Shown: positions 5,930 to 13,419 of the stretch, one piece after another
How the letters are laid out: the number at the start of each line of letters is the position of its first letter
Numbering within the stretch: position 1 is the stretch's first letter
Source of the DNA: an uncultured Lacibacter sp.
Lineage (GTDB): Bacteria; Bacteroidota; Bacteroidia; Chitinophagales; Chitinophagaceae
NCBI RefSeq assembly: GCF_946479605.1
Contig: NZ_CAMLGT010000063.1
Span: forward strand, 1 to 15,125
Direction of reading: 5' to 3'
DNA: 15,125 bases
Translations under genes and position numbers: made by a program
The notes under the pieces: generated by a model
Databases searched by the model: none
Told to the model about the DNA's origin: nothing
Seen by the model: only the letters and a program-made list of their open reading frames with translations

Positions 5930-6925
5930 ATGAATTTACAACAAAGGCTGGAAATTTTATCCCAGCTGCAACAATATATTTCTGCACAACCAATACAATG
6001 GCAAAATGCCTGCAAACAGGCAGAACAACTAAACAATTGGTTTACACAAAGATTCATACAAACAGCAGCACAGTCCATTGCAGACAATTTCTTAAACAAT
6101 GATCTTATACGAAAATGGGCTGATCACTATCATCTTGATGACAACATCAATCCGAAGACTGTAGGCATTGTAATGGCAGGAAATATTCCGCTTGTTGGTT
6201 TTCATGATTTCCTTTGTGTGTTTGTAAGCGGTCATAAACAGGTTATAAAACTTTCATCAAAAGATGATGTGCTACTCAAACACCTTGTAACTGTAATGAC
6301 TGAGTGGAATCCCGATGTGGCCAATCATATTACATTCAGCAGTATGCTTAAGAATTGTGATGCCTACATTGCTACCGGCAGCGATAACAGTGCCCGTTAT
6401 TTTGATTATTACTTTGGCCGCTACCCTTCCATCATCCGCAAGAACAGAACATCAACAGCTATTTTGAACGGCAATGAAACAGAAGAAGAGTTATCATTAC
6501 TTGCCGATGATGTAATGCAGTATTTTGGATTAGGCTGCAGAAACATCACCAAATTGTATGTGCCCAATGGATATGATTTTGTGCCTTTACTGAATGCACT
6601 AAAAAAATACAAGTGGATGTTTGATCATCATAAATACCGTAACAACTACGATTACCAGCTGGCCATTTACCTCATGAACAATGTTTACTACATGACCAAT
6701 GACTGCATTGTGCTGCTTGAAAATGAACAGCTCTTTTCGCCCATCGGCACATTGCATTACAGTTACTACCAAGAGGAAGCCAATGTTGTGAAAGAACTGA
6801 AAAACAATGAACAGGTGCAGGCAATTGTTGGTAACGGTTACATCCCTTTTGGCCAAGCTCAGCAACCTGCATTAATGGACTATGCAGACGGTGTAGATGT
6901 GATGGCTTTTTTACTGGAACTCTAA
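5930..6925 (+). CDS. LuxC-like acyl-CoA reductase (short form)
   Basis: 331 residues, related to the LuxC/aldehyde-dehydrogenase-like acyl-CoA reductases, which turn acyl-CoA or acyl thioester into fatty aldehyde with NAD(P)H. The sequence has the nucleotide-binding region VGIVMAGNIPLVGFHDF (78-94), the KLSSKD motif (107-112), ATGSDNSARYFDYYFG (148-163), and FGLGCRNITKLYVP (199-212), where Cys203 is the expected thioester-forming nucleophile. The C-terminus has GTLHYSYY and VGNGYIPFGQAQQP. LuxC of luminous bacteria is about 480 residues; this one lacks much of the N-terminal part but keeps the catalytic core. No luxD, luxE or luciferase genes are nearby, so light emission is not implied. It diverges from a ferredoxin gene with an overlapping promoter region. 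The physiological substrate is unknown. Confidence 0.88.
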   Translation: MNLQQRLEILSQLQQYISAQPIQWQNACKQAEQLNNWFTQRFIQTAAQSIADNFLNNDLIRKWADHYHLDDNINPKTVGIVMAGNIPLVGFHDFLCVFVSGHKQVIKLSSKDDVLLKHLVTVMTEWNPDVANHITFSSMLKNCDAYIATGSDNSARYFDYYFGRYPSIIRKNRTSTAILNGNETEEELSLLADDVMQYFGLGCRNITKLYVPNGYDFVPLLNALKKYKWMFDHHKYRNNYDYQLAIYLMNNVYYMTNDCIVLLENEQLFSPIGTLHYSYYQEEANVVKELKNNEQVQAIVGNGYIPFGQAQQPALMDYADGVDVMAFLLEL

Positions 6926-7161
6926 TATCTGTGTTACGAAATAAGGTTGCTCCTTTTGTTTCAACTGGTCAGAATTTTACTCATTTGATCCGCTGGTGAT
7001 CTCTAAGCTGTTATTTTTCCCTTCAACCAAATAATTCCTTTTTTATTCATCAAATTAATGCTTAAATTACTATAAGAAACGGTTTCATTACAGCACCTAG
7101 TAGTACAGACGAAGAAAACGAGAGCGACAGACATATATTTTTTCATCTAAAGCCTTCTGTT

Positions 7162-7569
7162 ATGAAACATTATCACATCGTGTCACGCATTGCCATTTAC
7201 CTCCTTTCGGTTATCCTTATTTCATTTGGCATTTTCCATTACAAACATCCATACGATCTGCTGGTGTATGTGCCAGACTCATTACCAGGCGGTGTTATTT
7301 GGGTGTATGTTGTTGGCACTGCATTTATTCTTGCAGGCGTATCGTTCATTACCAACAAACTGGTGAAGATTGCTGGCTACCTGCTGGCAGCCATGCTTAT
7401 CTTTTTTGTGCTCACCATTCATTTTCCTAATTCAATGAATGCAGGCGCTCCTGAAATGCGGCAAATGGCGCTGATCAATTTATTAAAAGATGCAGCAATT
7501 GCAGCCTTTGCATTACATATTGCAGCAGGCGCTTACAAGCAGCATCTGCATTATGATCATAACGATTGA
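7162..7569 (+). CDS. small four-helix membrane protein, DoxX-like
   Basis: 135 residues with four predicted transmembrane helices, at about 7-26, 44-61, 68-87 and 105-122. A Lys/His-rich loop with HYKHPYDLLVYVPDSLPGG lies between helices 1 and 2, and the tail is His-rich (KQHLHYDHND). Size, helix count and the pattern of the first loop resemble the DoxX/DoxD-like family of inner-membrane proteins, some of which act in quinone-linked or redox defence processes. This assignment rests on overall pattern rather than a diagnostic motif. The gene stands alone, 236 bp after the acyl-CoA reductase, and converges on cydB. I see no strong promoter; TATATTTT at 7134-7141 is one mismatch from TAnnTTTG. 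Confidence 0.65.
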   Translation: MKHYHIVSRIAIYLLSVILISFGIFHYKHPYDLLVYVPDSLPGGVIWVYVVGTAFILAGVSFITNKLVKIAGYLLAAMLIFFVLTIHFPNSMNAGAPEMRQMALINLLKDAAIAAFALHIAAGAYKQHLHYDHND

Positions 7570-7652
7570 TGAACCAACTGACTGCTTATTTATTTCATTC
7601 ACAATATTTCTTACTGTAATTATACAGAATGCGGAGATGCTTTGCGCAGGAA

Positions 7653-8687
7653 TCAATAGCTCATTTCATCCAGCTTTACTTTTCCTTTAAATGTCCAGAA
7701 TACAAAAGCGGTGTACATAGCTACCAGTGGCGTACCAATGAGTGCAATAATGAGTAGTATCTTCATTGTTTTAGCCGATGCTGCTGCATTGTGAATAGTG
7801 ATGCTGTTATCAGCATCGTTGCTTGCATACAACAAATACGGAAACACTTCAACCGCCACCATGATGAGCAACAATGCAATGGTTACAGATGAGCTGATGA
7901 ATGCATAACGATACAATCCTTTTTTTATCTGCCGCGGAATATTGGCAATAGAAAGTATCATCAATACCGGCAACAGGAATAAGATGGGCTTTTGTTTGAA
8001 CTGATCACTCAAATGAGGAATATACAAGAGAGTGTACAAAGTTGTAATAACAAAGCTGAGCACAAAAAACACAGTAAAATTATTTGCCAGCAAATGCATT
8101 TTGGTATAAAGCCTGTTCTCTGTTTTCATGGTGAGATAAATAGCACCATGCATTAAAAACAATGCAAGTGTTGTTACCGCTACCATCAACGGAAAAGGAT
8201 GAAAAAACGAAAGCCAGTCGCCTGCAAATTCTTTCTGCTCATTTAACGGAATGCCAAAAGCAATATTCCCCAGCATCAACCCCAACGAAAGTGAGATAAT
8301 GATACAGGCAACACTATACACCACATCCCATGTTTTGCGCCACCACAACATCGGCTCCTTACTTCGGAATTCAATAGCAACGGCACGAAAGATCAACCCC
8401 ACCATAAACACCATGAATGGAACATAAAATGCTGAAAAGATTGCAGCATACGCAACAGGGAAACCGGCAAACAATGCTCCGCCACCAATCACCAGCCACA
8501 CTTCGTTACCATCCCACACCGGGCCAATCGCATTCATCGCAATACGTCTGCTTTGTTCTTTATTCAGTAAAAGGTGCAATGCCCCGGCGCCAAGATCAAA
8601 ACCATCAAGTATTGCATAGCCGCTGATAACTCCTCCAAAAACAAGGAACCACCAGACATTATAATCTAAACCTAAAAATGTTTCCAT
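7653..8687 (-). CDS. cydB: cytochrome bd quinol oxidase subunit II
   Basis: A 344-residue integral membrane subunit that pairs with CydA in the bd-type terminal oxidase, which oxidises quinol and reduces O2 to water without pumping protons. Conserved family stretches are WWFLVFGGVISGYAILDGFD followed by LGAGAL (12-37), GPVWDGNEVWLVIGGGALFAGFP (55-77) and FRAVAIEFRSK (100-110). About eight to nine hydrophobic helices can be counted. Length is typical of the family (E. coli 379). It begins 2 bp after the cydA stop, so the two are translated from one mRNA. The C-terminus (KGKVKLDEMSY) is short and polar. No CydX-like micropeptide ORF follows, and cydCD are not in the window. Confidence 0.96.
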   Translation of the reverse strand: METFLGLDYNVWWFLVFGGVISGYAILDGFDLGAGALHLLLNKEQSRRIAMNAIGPVWDGNEVWLVIGGGALFAGFPVAYAAIFSAFYVPFMVFMVGLIFRAVAIEFRSKEPMLWWRKTWDVVYSVACIIISLSLGLMLGNIAFGIPLNEQKEFAGDWLSFFHPFPLMVAVTTLALFLMHGAIYLTMKTENRLYTKMHLLANNFTVFFVLSFVITTLYTLLYIPHLSDQFKQKPILFLLPVLMILSIANIPRQIKKGLYRYAFISSSVTIALLLIMVAVEVFPYLLYASNDADNSITIHNAAASAKTMKILLIIALIGTPLVAMYTAFVFWTFKGKVKLDEMSY

Positions 8688-8689
8688 AC

Positions 8690-10069
8690 TTATTGCTGCA
8701 TAATTGGGTTATTACGTTTGCTGCTTTCTTCCAGTTCTTCCTGAACATGAACACTCACAGGACCGTGCTTTATTTTCTTATTGAGGAGATAAAGAAACAA
8801 CAGCAATAACAAAAGATAAACAACTGTAAACAGGATTAGCGAAAATAGAACCTGGTTAGCAGTAACTGTTTTTGACAATGCATCTGATGTGCGGAGTAAT
8901 CCATACACTACCCAGGGCTGCCGTCCCATTTCAGCAGCAAACCATCCTGCCTGGTTAGCGATCTGTGGCAATAACACACTAAACACAAAGATCCACATCA
9001 GCCATTTTGTTTCAAACAGTTTATTTTTTCTCCAAAGCCATGCGGCTAATAATGTTAACCCGATCATTGCCATTCCACATGCCACCATGATATGATAAAA
9101 CTGGAAGATGGCATTTACCTGTTTAGGCCGGTCTTCCACCGGAAAAGCATTCAACCCCGTTACAGGTTTGCTGAAACTTCCATGAGTAAGAAAAGATAAC
9201 CCTCCCGGTATTTTTAACCCACTTACTTTTTGTGTTTGGTTGTTTACATATCCAAAGATGAACATGTCTGCTTTTGCCGAGCTATCGTAATGCCCTTCCA
9301 GTGCTGCTAATTTTGCTGGTTGATTTTTTGCAACGCCATCAGCACTGCTGTGCCCGGCCACTAATTGCAGAAGCGAACACACCGTGGCAACAATCAACGC
9401 AAGCCTGAAAGATGGGACAGCAATTTCAAGATGCCGCTTTTTAATAATGTAATAGGCATTTACACTAAGTACCAGAAATGCACCTGCAAGAAAAGCTCCT
9501 ATCCACACATGTGTTAAACGATCTATGCTTGATGGATTAAAAACCATGGCCCAGAAATCGGTGATCTCAGCTCTTGCATTCATTCCTTCGCCCACAATAT
9601 GGTAACCTGCAGGTGTTTGTTGCCATGAGTTGGCTACCACGATCCAAATGGCAGAAAACATAGATCCAAGAAATACCATGATGGTTGAAAAGAAATGTAC
9701 ACGGGAGCTTACCCTGTTCCAGCCAAAGATCAATATGCCAAGAAACCCTGATTCAAGTGCAAAGGCAAAAATGCCTTCGGCTGCCAATGCGCTGCCAAAA
9801 ATATCACCCACGTATTTAGAATAAGTAGCCCAGTTAGTGCCAAACTCAAACTCCATGATAATACCCGTGGCTACACCAATACCAAAAATGAGCGCAAATA
9901 TTTTTATCCAGAAACGTGTTGCTTCTTCGTAGATCTTTTTACCCGTTTTTAAATACATCCCTTCCATGATCACGAGCAAAAGGCCAAGGCCAATGCTCAT
10001 TGGCGGGTAGATGTAATGAAAGGCAATTGTAAAAGCAAACTGTATGCGGGAAAGAATCTCTACATCCAT
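8690..10069 (-). CDS. cydA: cytochrome bd quinol oxidase subunit I
   Basis: A 459-residue haem-bearing subunit of the bd oxidase. Ligands match the E. coli pattern: His18 (haem b595; E. coli His19), His187 and Met328 (haem b558; E. coli His186 and Met393), Glu98 and Glu106 (E. coli Glu99 and Glu107). The quinol-binding loop keeps Lys253 and Glu258 in QPAKLAALEGHY, and GWFAAEMGRQPW (375-386) is the family signature. The protein is about 60 residues shorter than the E. coli subunit, and the shift of Met328 relative to Met393 places the loss in the Q-loop, so it belongs to the short-Q-loop class. About nine transmembrane helices. The tail (430-459) is charged. It is first in an operon with cydB, behind a perfect -7 element and several palindromes. 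Confidence 0.97.
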   Translation of the reverse strand: MDVEILSRIQFAFTIAFHYIYPPMSIGLGLLLVIMEGMYLKTGKKIYEEATRFWIKIFALIFGIGVATGIIMEFEFGTNWATYSKYVGDIFGSALAAEGIFAFALESGFLGILIFGWNRVSSRVHFFSTIMVFLGSMFSAIWIVVANSWQQTPAGYHIVGEGMNARAEITDFWAMVFNPSSIDRLTHVWIGAFLAGAFLVLSVNAYYIIKKRHLEIAVPSFRLALIVATVCSLLQLVAGHSSADGVAKNQPAKLAALEGHYDSSAKADMFIFGYVNNQTQKVSGLKIPGGLSFLTHGSFSKPVTGLNAFPVEDRPKQVNAIFQFYHIMVACGMAMIGLTLLAAWLWRKNKLFETKWLMWIFVFSVLLPQIANQAGWFAAEMGRQPWVVYGLLRTSDALSKTVTANQVLFSLILFTVVYLLLLLLFLYLLNKKIKHGPVSVHVQEELEESSKRNNPIMQQ

Positions 10070-10116
10070 AAACGGAATTTATTAGTTGAAGCAGCCCGGT
10101 AAATCCTTATCAGAAG

Positions 10117-10124
10117 CAAAAGTA
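10117..10124 (-). promoter_or_regulatory. -7 promoter element for cydAB
   Basis: On the minus strand this reads TACTTTTG, a full match to the Bacteroidota TAnnTTTG element. It lies 47 bp upstream of the cydA ATG (10069), giving a leader of about 40 nt. No clear TTG at -33. The expected spacer is occupied by palindromes (see 10126-10188). Confidence 0.65.
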
Positions 10125-10125
10125 C

Positions 10126-10188
10126 TTTGAGATCAAACGCTGTTGAAAGAACAGCAACAAAATATTTAGCATACATACAGTTGTATGC
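10126..10188. repeat. three consecutive inverted repeats upstream of cydA
   Basis: Directly upstream of the cydA -7 element lie TTTGA-ga-TCAAA (10126-10137), GCTGTT-gaaag-AACAGC (10139-10155), and GCATACA-tacagt-TGTATGC (10169-10188). The first lies between -7 and -33 and would block polymerase if bound. The other two sit at about -35 to -80 relative to the start of transcription. They look like regulator-binding sites, for example for an FNR/CRP-like or other redox regulator, although the first is not a canonical FNR box (TTGAT-N4-ATCAA). Function is inferred from position only. Confidence 0.5.
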
Positions 10189-10344
10189 GCTTATAAAGAA
10201 ACCGTGAAAACACCCTTTTTCTCAATTGCCTGTTCAAATACTTTTGTTTCAGCAATAAGCCGTTGCTGACCTATGAGATCAACCTTAACAGCACCCATTA
10301 CTGCAAACGTAAAACCATAGCAAGTTGTAATCCGCACATGAAGT

Positions 10345-10782
10345 TTAGTGAAAGACCGGCAACTCAGAAATGCTGATGAGCCGGTTTTCTTTTTTCTCCC
10401 ATGCATACGTGAAACTTCCGTTACTGATAACAAGATAAGGCACCGGTATTGATATGTTATAACGAACGATCTGTTCTAACGTTTTTTCTGAAAGCTCTAC
10501 ATCCATTGCCTTGCATTCAATCATGAGCCAGGGCTTATGTTCGCTATTGAACACAAGCACATCAAACCTTTTCCGCAGCACGCCCAGGTTAATTTCTTTT
10601 TCTATGCTGATGAAAACAGAAGGGTATTCTTTTATTTGAATAAGATATTGCAGCATATTCTGCCGCACCCATTCTTCCGGGGTTAAACGAACCCATAGTT
10701 TACGGATATCGTCAAAAATAAATTCTTTCCCCTCATCTTCTTTGATCCGGAATGCCGGTTGAGGGTATTCAATTTTTATCAT
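10345..10782 (-). CDS. stand-alone HsdR-N-type PD-(D/E)XK nuclease-like domain protein
   Basis: 145 residues resembling the N-terminal nuclease domain of type I restriction subunit R (HSDR_N family), with none of the helicase motor. Candidate catalytic residues are Asp74 (RFDVLVF) and Glu89 and Lys91 (WLMIECKA), which fit D-x14-ExK. Gln104 and the EQIVRYN motif (103-109) match the family's conserved helix. An early GKEFIFDDIRKLWVRLTPEEWVRQ stretch (19-42) is characteristic of the stand-alone Bacteroidota proteins, which I recall as common single-copy genes of about 150 residues. No hsdM or hsdS genes are present, so this is unlikely to be a restriction system; a housekeeping DNA role is possible but unknown. 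It diverges from the AMP nucleosidase gene with 47 bp between the start codons. Confidence 0.85.
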   Translation of the reverse strand: MIKIEYPQPAFRIKEDEGKEFIFDDIRKLWVRLTPEEWVRQNMLQYLIQIKEYPSVFISIEKEINLGVLRKRFDVLVFNSEHKPWLMIECKAMDVELSEKTLEQIVRYNISIPVPYLVISNGSFTYAWEKKENRLISISELPVFH

Positions 10783-10829
10783 CCTCCAAAGTAAATGATT
10801 AATTTAGCAGAATTTAAAAAAATGAACGT

Positions 10830-11609
10830 ATGAAGACGAAAGAAGAAATTGTAAAGAACTGGCTGCCCCGTTACACAGGTCAACAATTAGATGCTTTTGG
10901 CAAGTACATCCTGTTAACAAATTTCAGCAACTATGTAAATCTGTTTGCAGAATGGAACAATGTGGAAGTAATTGGTAAAGACAAACCCATGCAATGTGCC
11001 ACAGCCGATGGCATCACCATCATTAACTTTGGAATGGGCAGTGCTACAGCCGCAACAGTAATGGATCTGCTATCCGCCATTGAACCAAAAGCTGTTTTGT
11101 TTCTGGGTAAATGCGGTGGACTGAAAGCAAAAAACAAGATAGGCGATCTTATTCTTCCAATAGCAGCCATACGTGGCGAAGGTACCAGCCGTGATTATTT
11201 CCCGTCGGCAGTACCTGCATTACCTGCCTTTGCCTTGCAAAAAGCTGTTTCAACCACCATTCGTGATCATGATAAGGATTACTGGACGGGTACTGTGTAC
11301 ACCACCAACCGCCGAGTGTGGGAACATGATGTTGATTTTAAAAACTACCTGGAAAAACTAAGAGCCATGGCCATTGATATGGAAACTGCCACTGTATTTA
11401 CGGTTGGTTTTTATAACCACATCCCCACGGGAGCATTGTTATTGGTTAGCGATAGCCCCATGACACCAGAGGGTGTTAAAACCGAAGAAAGCGATAAAAA
11501 AGTAACCACAAGTTTTGTTGAAACACATATCAAGATCGGTATTGATTCATTAAAACAACTCATTAACAACGGCAATACAGTTAAGCATCTTCGCTTTGAA
11601 AATGACTGA
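10830..11609 (+). CDS. amn: AMP nucleosidase (short Bacteroidota type)
   Basis: A 259-residue member of the nucleoside phosphorylase/nucleosidase fold. The family enzyme cleaves AMP to adenine and ribose 5-phosphate, adjusting the adenylate pool in the cytosol. Visible motifs: INFGMGSATAATVMDLL (65-81), AVLFLGKCGGL (88-98), the base/ribose-binding IDMETATVF (182-190) with Met184 and Glu185, and LLVSDSPMTPEGVK (204-217) with the purine-contacting Asp208. E. coli Amn is about 484 residues with an extra N-terminal domain; this short form of about 258 residues is the one annotated in Bacteroidota. A purine nucleoside phosphorylase activity cannot be excluded from sequence. A three-codon ORF (ATG at 10822, stop TGA at 10831) overlaps the start codon. 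The 3' end overlaps the ABC transporter gene by 8 bp, so the two are probably co-transcribed. Confidence 0.88.
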   Translation: MKTKEEIVKNWLPRYTGQQLDAFGKYILLTNFSNYVNLFAEWNNVEVIGKDKPMQCATADGITIINFGMGSATAATVMDLLSAIEPKAVLFLGKCGGLKAKNKIGDLILPIAAIRGEGTSRDYFPSAVPALPAFALQKAVSTTIRDHDKDYWTGTVYTTNRRVWEHDVDFKNYLEKLRAMAIDMETATVFTVGFYNHIPTGALLLVSDSPMTPEGVKTEESDKKVTTSFVETHIKIGIDSLKQLINNGNTVKHLRFEND

Positions 11610-13353
11610 TGTACTACTGTCTATACAAAACCTGGAAGTTGCCTTTAAAACGGAAGAAGGCAGTAACAAAGCCGTCCATGGCATTTCGTTCAGCATAGCA
11701 AAAGGCGAAACCGTTGCTGTGGTGGGCGAATCAGGCTCCGGGAAATCTGTTACTTCTCTTTCTGCATTACGTTTATTGCCGCAGCCTCCTGCTGTTTATC
11801 CAAACGGCCAGATCATATATACAAAAAGAGATGGCAACAGCATCAACCTGCTCACTGCATCTTCAGCAGAAATACAAAAGATACGTGGTAATGAAATTGC
11901 CATGATTTTCCAGGAGCCAATGACTTCACTCAACCCGGTATTCACTTGCGGAGCACAGGTAATGGAAGCCATTCAGCTGCACCAGAAAATAAGTAAGGCC
12001 GAAGCGCAGCAACGCACGCTTGCCTTATTTGAAAAAGTGCAATTACCCAACCCTGCGACCATGCTGCACCGTTATCCTCACCAATTAAGCGGCGGGCAAA
12101 AACAACGGGTAATGATTGCAATGGCCATGAGCTGTAACCCCTCATTGCTTATTGCTGACGAACCGACTACAGCACTTGATGTAACGGTGCAAAAAACAAT
12201 TCTGCAACTCATTAAACAACTGCAGCAGGAAACAGGCATGAGCGTGTTGTTTATTACGCATGATCTTGGTGTAGTACATGATATTGCTGATAAAATTGTA
12301 GTGATGTACAAAGGCCTGATTGTTGAGCAGGGTTCAGTACATGAAATATTTCAACGACCTCAGCATCCTTATACAAAAGCATTGCTGGCATGCCGCCCGG
12401 CACTTCATCCAAAAGGAAAACGATTGCCTGTTGTCAGTGACTTTTTAGAAGTTGAAAATACAGCTGATAGTCTTGAGCCGATAGGTGTGAGTGGAGAGCC
12501 CGGAGTACAAAATCCAAATTCCCAATCCCTAATTCCTAATTCCCCACGCTCCACCCCGCTTCTTCAAATACAAAACCTCAACGTTTGGTTTCCTGAAAAA
12601 ACAAAACTGTTTGGCAAACCTTCCGCATTTATTAAAGCTGTAAATGATGTGAGTTTTGATGTGTACAGAGGCGAAACGTTAGGATTGGTGGGCGAAAGTG
12701 GTTGCGGCAAAACAACACTTGGCAGGGCAATTCTCCGTTTGGCAGATGCAAGATCAGGAAGCATTTTGCTGAATGGAGAAGATATTCTGCAAAAACCATC
12801 AAGCAGCTTCAAGCAACAACGTAAAGATCTCCAGATTGTTTTCCAAGATCCCTACTCTTCACTCAACCCACGCATCAGTATTGGCGATGCCATTGCCGAA
12901 CCGATGCTTGTACATGGTTTGCAGCCAGGGAAAAAACAAGCCAGGGACAAGGTGGTGGAATTGTTAGAAAAAGTAAATCTTCAACCTGATCATTTCAACC
13001 GCTATCCGCATGAGTTCAGTGGCGGACAACGGCAGCGTATTGTTATAGCAAGGGCATTAGCCCTGCATCCTTCATTCATTGTTTGGGACGAATCTGTTTC
13101 GGCACTTGATGTAAGCGTGCAGGCGCAGGTGCTAAACCTGCTCAACGAGCTTAAAAATGAATTTGATTTTACATCCATCTTTATCTCCCACGACCTGTCT
13201 GTTGTGCGTTACATCTGCGACCGGATTATTGTGATGAACAAAGGCCGTATTGAAGAAACCGGCGCTGCTGATGCTATCTATTTCCGGCCACAATCTACCT
13301 ATACACGCCAGCTTTTGGAAGCTATTCCCGGCCGTAAAGTACAGCTGGGTTAG
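11602..13353 (+). CDS. tandem ABC ATPase of oligopeptide/dipeptide transporter type (DppD-DppF fusion)
   Basis: 583 residues holding two complete ABC ATPase modules, like the DppD/OppD and DppF/OppF pair in one chain (YejF/GsiA type). Module 1: Walker A GESGSGKS (42-49), LSGGQ (162-166), Walker B LLIADEP (182-188), His220. Module 2: Walker A GESGCGKT (364-371), FSGGQ (472-476), Walker B IVWDES (493-498), His530. Both have the oligopeptide-family C-terminal extension ([10 protein letters not shown] and [10 protein letters not shown]). The protein would energise uptake or export of peptides or similar solutes at the inner membrane. No permease or binding protein gene is next to it. The ATG at 11602 overlaps amn by 8 bp and is preferred to the in-frame TTG at 11596. 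The linker (about 285-318) is encoded by a degenerate repeat, and module 2 has DES where DEP is usual. Confidence 0.93.
   Translation: MTDVLLSIQNLEVAFKTEEGSNKAVHGISFSIAKGETVAVVGESGSGKSVTSLSALRLLPQPPAVYPNGQIIYTKRDGNSINLLTASSAEIQKIRGNEIAMIFQEPMTSLNPVFTCGAQVMEAIQLHQKISKAEAQQRTLALFEKVQLPNPATMLHRYPHQLSGGQKQRVMIAMAMSCNPSLLIADEPTTALDVTVQKTILQLIKQLQQETGMSVLFITHDLGVVHDIADKIVVMYKGLIVEQGSVHEIFQRPQHPYTKALLACRPALHPKGKRLPVVSDFLEVENTADSLEPIGVSGEPGVQNPNSQSLIPNSPRSTPLLQIQNLNVWFPEKTKLFGKPSAFIKAVNDVSFDVYRGETLGLVGESGCGKTTLGRAILRLADARSGSILLNGEDILQKPSSSFKQQRKDLQIVFQDPYSSLNPRISIGDAIAEPMLVHGLQPGKKQARDKVVELLEKVNLQPDHFNRYPHEFSGGQRQRIVIARALALHPSFIVWDESVSALDVSVQAQVLNLLNELKNEFDFTSIFISHDLSVVRYICDRIIVMNKGRIEETGAADAIYFRPQSTYTRQLLEAIPGRKVQLG
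12509..12545 (+). repeat. degenerate AATTCCT-like tandem repeat inside the ABC ATPase linker
   Basis: Between the two ATPase modules the DNA runs as AATCC, AAATTCCC, AATCCCT, AATTCCT, AATTCCCC: five imperfect units of about 7 bp with the core AATyCC. It is translated in frame as a Pro/Asn/Ser-rich stretch ([13 protein letters not shown]). Base composition here (C and A/T rich, almost no G) differs sharply from the flanking ATPase coding sequence, as if an intergenic-type repeat had been taken into the linker. Confidence 0.65.
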
Positions 13354-13389
13354 TGTGCATAAGTTTCTCCGGTATTCAGCCATTTTCCT

Positions 13390-13397
13390 TACATTTG
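13390..13397 (+). promoter_or_regulatory. -7 promoter element for queA
   Basis: TACATTTG, a full match to the Bacteroidota TAnnTTTG element, 36 bp after the ABC transporter stop and 117 bp before the queA start. Transcription would begin near 13404, leaving a leader of about 110 nt that contains the three-hairpin structure. Confidence 0.6.
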
Positions 13398-13419
13398 CAG
13401 CCATAAAAAGTAACAGGTT

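Noticed and set aside
5930..6925. Bioluminescence operon because of the LuxC-like gene
   Set aside because: No luxA, luxB, luxD or luxE neighbours, and the protein is a short form; LuxC-like reductases occur widely in non-luminous bacteria.
6926..7161. 236-bp gap between the acyl-CoA reductase and DoxX-like genes
   Set aside because: Only a weak 4-bp hairpin (AAGG-ttgct-CCTT, 6943-6955) followed by TTGTTT and a near-match promoter TATATTTT (7134-7141); neither is strong enough to call a terminator or promoter.
7614..7627. CTGTA-atta-TACAG palindrome between the DoxX-like gene and cydB
   Set aside because: The 5-bp AT-rich stem has no U-run; too weak to call a terminator although the position between converging genes would suit one.
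10345..10782. Type I restriction-modification or defence island
   Set aside because: Only the nuclease-like domain is present, with no methylase, specificity subunit, helicase or mobile element nearby.
11596..11601. TTG start for the ABC ATPase two codons upstream of the ATG
   Set aside because: ATG at 11602 is the normal start and still overlaps amn; nothing favours TTG.
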